This document shows positions 60,630 to 64,000 of a stretch of 64,000 nt of DNA, one piece after another. This DNA is from Bacillus pumilus. Lineage in GTDB: Bacteria; Bacillota; Bacilli; Bacillales; Bacillaceae. The stretch spans positions 3,162,001-3,226,000 of the forward strand of contig NZ_CP046128.1 of assembly GCF_038738535.1 (NCBI RefSeq), given 5' to 3'. Made by a program: the position numbers and the translations under genes. The notes beneath the pieces are model-generated. The model was given only the letters and a program-made list of their open reading frames with translations, was not told where the DNA came from and made no database searches. Positions within the stretch are counted from its first letter, which is position 1. Each line of letters opens with the position of its first letter.

Positions 60630-60955
60630 AATCAGACTTGAAATCTAAAGATCTATGGGATGCTGCTTCATTCGCTGATACAAACCCTGATAATTAAAGG
60701 GTTCACAATGAGGATTAGTAGAGTGCTATAGGCTATGAAAACCTTACCATAATACCCTCGTTTAGCATACAATAGCGTCTATGATGTGTCAATCCGTTGA
60801 AAGTTAAAAAACTTTTCTATAGTGATAGAGCACACAAAATGTTCACAATTTCATCAAACTTTAGGAGACACGTGACATTCATTCAAAAAAACAGCTAATG
60901 TTCAGTATACATTGATTTTTCTAAGAACGATATCAACCGTTTGTCATATATTTCA
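60630..60955. other. Gene-free atp operon leader and upp downstream region
   Basis: Contains the atp promoter (60764-60792) and a roughly 130-nt leader with a small AACCCT/AGGGTT hairpin near 60689-60712. No CDS: an open plus-strand frame at about 60590-60699 has no start codon with an SD. Left of the upp terminator nothing else is seen. Confidence 0.6.
60764..60792 (-). promoter_or_regulatory. Promoter of the ATP synthase operon
   Basis: Minus strand TTGACA (60792-60787), 17-bp spacer, TATGCT (60769-60764): strong SigmaA site about 260 bases before atpI. Confidence 0.8.
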
Positions 60956-60989
60956 AAAAGCCCACATGCACGTTTGCATGTGGGCTTTT
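60956..60989. terminator. Terminator of upp
   Basis: Fifteen-base perfect stem AAAAGCCCACATGCA/TGCATGTGGGCTTTT with CGTT loop; T-run on the minus strand. Confidence 0.94.
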
Positions 60990-61000
60990 ATTAAAACATG

Positions 61001-61630
61001 TTATTTCGTTCCATACATGCGGTCACCAGCATCACCAAGACCTGGGATAATGTAGCCTTTTTCGTTCAATTTCTCATCTAATGCTGCAATGTAGATATCA
61101 ACGTCAGGATGATGCTTTTGCATTTCTTCTACACCTTCAGGGGCAGCAATCAGACACATGAAGCGAATGTTTTTCGCCCCGCGTTTTTTCAAGCTGTTCA
61201 ATGCTTCGACTGCTGAACCGCCAGTTGCAAGCATTGGATCTACTACGATAAATTCACGCTCTTCCACATCAGATGGAAGCTTCACATAATATTCAACAGG
61301 CTTTAATGTTTTCGGATCACGGTATAAACCGACATGTCCCACTTTAGCAGCTGGAATGAGTTTCAAAATCCCGTCCACCATTCCAAGACCTGCTCTTAAA
61401 ATTGGCACAACACCGAGTTTCTTCCCAGAGATCACGTTTGATTTCGCTACTTGTACAGGTGTTTCTACATCCACCTCTTCAAGCGGTAAGTCTCTTGTGA
61501 TTTCAAATGCCATTAATGTTGCGACTTCATCCACTAGCTCTCTAAATTCTTTTGTTCCTGTATGAACGTCACGAATATATGTAAGTTTGTGCTGAATAAG
61601 CGGGTGATCAAATACATAAACCTTTGCCAT
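61001..61630 (-). CDS. upp: Uracil phosphoribosyltransferase
   Basis: 209-aa salvage enzyme making UMP from uracil and PRPP. PRPP-binding loop [16 protein letters not shown] near residues 128-143 and uracil loop [16 protein letters not shown] at the C-terminus. Between glyA and atpI as in B. subtilis. Full length. Confidence 0.97.
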   Translation of the reverse strand: MAKVYVFDHPLIQHKLTYIRDVHTGTKEFRELVDEVATLMAFEITRDLPLEEVDVETPVQVAKSNVISGKKLGVVPILRAGLGMVDGILKLIPAAKVGHVGLYRDPKTLKPVEYYVKLPSDVEEREFIVVDPMLATGGSAVEALNSLKKRGAKNIRFMCLIAAPEGVEEMQKHHPDVDIYIAALDEKLNEKGYIIPGLGDAGDRMYGTK

Positions 61631-61734
61631 TGCTTGCTACAACTCCTTTTCTGTCATCTTCCGGTGAACTTTGCACACTTCCTACAATTCTACATAAAAA
61701 GACGTCATCTTTCAATATGATTCGCAAATCCTAC

Positions 61735-61771
61735 AAAAAAAAACCCACATGCCAATAATAGGCAAATGGGT
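61735..61771 (-). terminator. Terminator of glyA
   Basis: Minus strand ACCCATTTGCC/GGCATGTGGGT stem (one mismatch, one G-T), seven-base loop, nine Ts. Confidence 0.9.
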
Positions 61772-61778
61772 CTGCTTT

Positions 61779-63026
61779 TTAATAATCTAATTCGTTATAT
61801 AGAGGGAAGCGGGCAGTTAGATCAGATACACGCTTTTTCGCTTCTTCTAATTTCGCTTCATCTTCATGATGTTTTAGAGCAAGCGCAATAATGGAACCGA
61901 CTTCTTTCATCGCCTCTTGATCGAAACCGCGGCTTGTCACTGCTGCTGTACCAACACGTACACCACTTGTGACAAAAGGTTTTTCTGGATCATAAGGAAT
62001 CGCATTTTTGTTCACTGTAATACCGATTTCATCAAGAACATTTTCTGCAATTTTTCCTGTGATGCCAAGAGAACGCAAGTCGATGAGAACAAGATGGTTA
62101 TCCGTTCCACCAGATACAAGCTGAATATTTTCAGATAACAGAGTTTCAGCTAGCTGCTTTGCATTATCAATAACGTTTTGTGCATAAGTTTTGAAATCTC
62201 CGTTCAATACTTCACCGAAAGAAACAGCTTTTGCAGAGATGACATGCATCAGTGGTCCACCTTGAATACCAGGGAAGATCGATTTGTCGATCTTTTTACC
62301 AAACTCTTCACGGCATAGGATCATTCCGCCGCGAGGTCCACGCAATGTTTTGTGAGTTGTCGTTGTCACAAAATCTGCATAAGGAACTGGATTTGGATGA
62401 AGACCTACTGCAACAAGACCCGCAATGTGAGCCATGTCGACCATAAAGTAAGCACCGACTTCATCCGCAATCTCACGGAACTTTTTGAAATCAATTTGAC
62501 GTGGGTATGCACTTGCACCCGCTACAATTAGCTTTGGCTTATGTTCACGTGCTTTTTCAAGTACATCTTGGTAGTCGATATGCTGCGTTTCTTTATCGAC
62601 ACCATATTCTACAAAGTTGTACTGTACACCACTAAAGTTGACAGGGCTTCCATGCGTTAAATGCCCGCCATGTGATAAGTTCATGCCTAGCACTGTATCG
62701 CCATGCTCAAGAATGGTAAAGTATACGGCCATATTCGCTTGAGCACCTGAGTGAGGCTGTACGTTCACATACTCAGCGCCAAAAATTTCTTTTGCGCGGT
62801 CACGTGCGATATCTTCTACAACGTCTACATGTTCACAGCCGCCATAGTAGCGTTTACCAGGGTAGCCCTCTGCATATTTGTTTGTTAATACAGAGCCCTG
62901 TGCTTCCATGACTGCTTCGCTTACAAAGTTTTCTGATGCAATTAATTCGATTTTGTCCTGCTGGCGTTTCCGCTCTAGTTGAATTGCCTTGAATACTTGT
63001 GCGTCTTGCTCAGGTAAATGTTTCAT
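61779..63026 (-). CDS. glyA: Serine hydroxymethyltransferase GlyA
   Basis: 415-aa PLP enzyme converting serine to glycine with transfer of a one-carbon unit to tetrahydrofolate. PLP lysine in [18 protein letters not shown] 63026 follows GGAGAGG and gives family length; the frame is open to 63182 but that extension is basic, non-conserved and lacks an SD. Confidence 0.97.
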   Translation of the reverse strand: MKHLPEQDAQVFKAIQLERKRQQDKIELIASENFVSEAVMEAQGSVLTNKYAEGYPGKRYYGGCEHVDVVEDIARDRAKEIFGAEYVNVQPHSGAQANMAVYFTILEHGDTVLGMNLSHGGHLTHGSPVNFSGVQYNFVEYGVDKETQHIDYQDVLEKAREHKPKLIVAGASAYPRQIDFKKFREIADEVGAYFMVDMAHIAGLVAVGLHPNPVPYADFVTTTTHKTLRGPRGGMILCREEFGKKIDKSIFPGIQGGPLMHVISAKAVSFGEVLNGDFKTYAQNVIDNAKQLAETLLSENIQLVSGGTDNHLVLIDLRSLGITGKIAENVLDEIGITVNKNAIPYDPEKPFVTSGVRVGTAAVTSRGFDQEAMKEVGSIIALALKHHEDEAKLEEAKKRVSDLTARFPLYNELDY

Positions 63027-63203
63027 CAGCGAAATCCTCTCCAATCTATTTCCATTCGATGTTTTCACCATCTCATTGTACACGGTTTTTGAGTGAAATG
63101 TAAAAGTTTTTTTGGGAAATCGACTTCTTTTTTTACGAAAAACCGAATATTCAAGCGGTGAAGCGTCTTCATCATTCAACATTATATTAGAAATATGTCT
63201 AAG

Positions 63204-63743
63204 CTATGATCTTGTATAAACCGCTCGTTCTCCGCCAATCAGCTTCGGACGCGTTTTCGCAAAAGTCACATGTGCATGTCCTAATTGATGACGACTGAGG
63301 CGAACAGGTACAGCGACTCTCTTTAGATGCATCCCAATTAATGTATCACCGATATCGATTCCAGCATGCGCCTTGATGGATTCAACTAACACAGGATGTT
63401 CCATGTGCTGATACGCATGAGCCGCCATCGAACCACCCGCCTTTCGGACAGGTACTGCCGCTACAATCTCTAGGTTAAGCCGGAAAGCCACTTCTTCTTC
63501 CACAACAAGAGCACGATTCAGATGCTCACAGCACTGGAAAGCGAGCTCAATGCCAGTCTCTCGTCTTAGCTGATCCAATTCTTGATAGATAGACGCAGCT
63601 ATTTGCTCACTTCCTGCTGTCCCAATATGCTCACCAGCCACTTCTGATGTACTGCAGCCGATCACTAAGATTTGCCCAGCACGCAGTTCGACCATTTGAT
63701 GAAACTCTTTTAACATTTCAAGCCAATCTTGACCAATGTTCAT
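63204..63743 (-). CDS. ywlG: YwlG family protein (UPF0340)
   Basis: 179-aa conserved Firmicute protein of the UPF0340/TIGR01440 family: [27 protein letters not shown] and KRVAVPVR blocks. Function unknown. Twelve bases after rpiB, apparently in one transcript with it, as in B. subtilis. The first ATG has a usable SD (GGAGCG). Confidence 0.9.
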   Translation of the reverse strand: MNIGQDWLEMLKEFHQMVELRAGQILVIGCSTSEVAGEHIGTAGSEQIAASIYQELDQLRRETGIELAFQCCEHLNRALVVEEEVAFRLNLEIVAAVPVRKAGGSMAAHAYQHMEHPVLVESIKAHAGIDIGDTLIGMHLKRVAVPVRLSRHQLGHAHVTFAKTRPKLIGGERAVYTRS

Positions 63744-63755
63744 GTTAAGCGCTCC

Positions 63756-64000
63756 TTATAGGTGCTTTTCTTCGTAATCAGCGATCTTACCAATCCGTAC
63801 AGCATGTCGTCCTGCCGTAAATTCTGTTGTCAGCCAAATGTGCGCAATCTCACGTGCTAATCCAGGGCCAATGACTCGCTCTCCCATCGCAAGGACGTTT
63901 GTATCATTATGTTCTCTAGTCGCTTTCGCACTAAATGTATCATGCACCAGCGCACAGCGAATTCCTTTCACTTTGTTTGCTGAGATGCTCATACCGATGC
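63756..64000 (-). CDS. rpiB: Ribose 5-phosphate isomerase B, 3' part
   Basis: C-terminal 81 residues of an RpiB-type sugar isomerase (YwlF); the frame runs unbroken through the right edge, so the start and catalytic N-terminal part lie outside. Visible block: IGMSISANKVKGIRCALVHD...REHNDTNVLAMG, typical of RpiB/LacAB. Interconverts ribulose- and ribose-5-phosphate. Confidence 0.92.
   Translation of the reverse strand, partial: IGMSISANKVKGIRCALVHDTFSAKATREHNDTNVLAMGERVIGPGLAREIAHIWLTTEFTAGRHAVRIGKIADYEEKHL

Noticed and set aside
60590-60699. Open plus-strand frame with protein-like composition upstream of atpI
   Set aside because: No ATG, GTG or TTG with an SD at its start; it is the complement of the candidate small membrane ORF.

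Overview
The window reads as chromosome of a low-GC Bacillus of the B. pumilus group. Gene order follows the B. subtilis rbs-als-ywr-ywq-ywp-mbl-spoIIID-ywo-nrg-spoIIQ-spoIID-murAA-atp-upp-glyA-ywl stretch closely, but protein sequences diverge and several blocks are inserted or missing. There are no rRNAs, tRNAs, insertion sequences, prophage genes or CRISPR arrays. The evidence for organism is synteny and protein motifs only; species cannot be fixed from this.

Layout. 0-3.8 kb: ribose uptake (rbsDACB). 3.8-9.8 kb: flavin reductase, acetoin pathway (alsR divergent from alsSD), and an Lrp-type regulator with a split chromate transporter (ywrCBA). 9.9-16 kb: UDP-glucose dehydrogenase, an unrecognised 47-aa gene with its own promoter and terminator, and the SWIM-protein/SNF2-helicase pair ywqBA. 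16-21.4 kb: LOV photoreceptor ytvA, HAD phosphatase, a gene-free tract with a SigB-like promoter, ywpG, ywpF, mscL, fabZ and an orphan Rap. 21.4-25 kb: flhOP behind a perfect SigD promoter, mbl, and spoIIID behind a SigE promoter with two tiny upstream ORFs. 25-34.7 kb: MarR/MFS, bcrC, a second MFS exporter, an amino-acid ABC transporter, the TnrA-type ammonium operon amtB-glnK, spoIIQ and ywnH.

34.7-39.6 kb is the main accessory region. It holds a membrane thioredoxin (CMTC), a MauE/DoxX-type membrane protein (CGC), an ABC exporter without a peptidase domain, a second membrane thioredoxin (CPHC), a soluble 134-aa protein and a 64-aa precursor-like peptide with six cysteines. This looks like an uncharacterised disulfide-rich secreted peptide (bacteriocin-like) locus. 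39.7-41.5 kb is a zinc-starvation cassette (two Zur boxes, zinc-free L33 and S14, ZagA GTPase with a leader ORF). 41.7-47.4 kb is a molybdenum/formate island (moaA, fdhD, OFA-type transporter, FdhF/YdeP oxidoreductase).

47.4-64 kb is core: twin von Willebrand proteins ywmD/ywmC, spoIID, murAA, ywmB, ywzB, ywmA, the full F1Fo ATP synthase operon preceded by a possible extra small membrane protein, upp, glyA, ywlG and the 3' part of rpiB running off the right edge. Start codons were chosen from Shine-Dalgarno (SD) spacing and family length; many are GTG or TTG.
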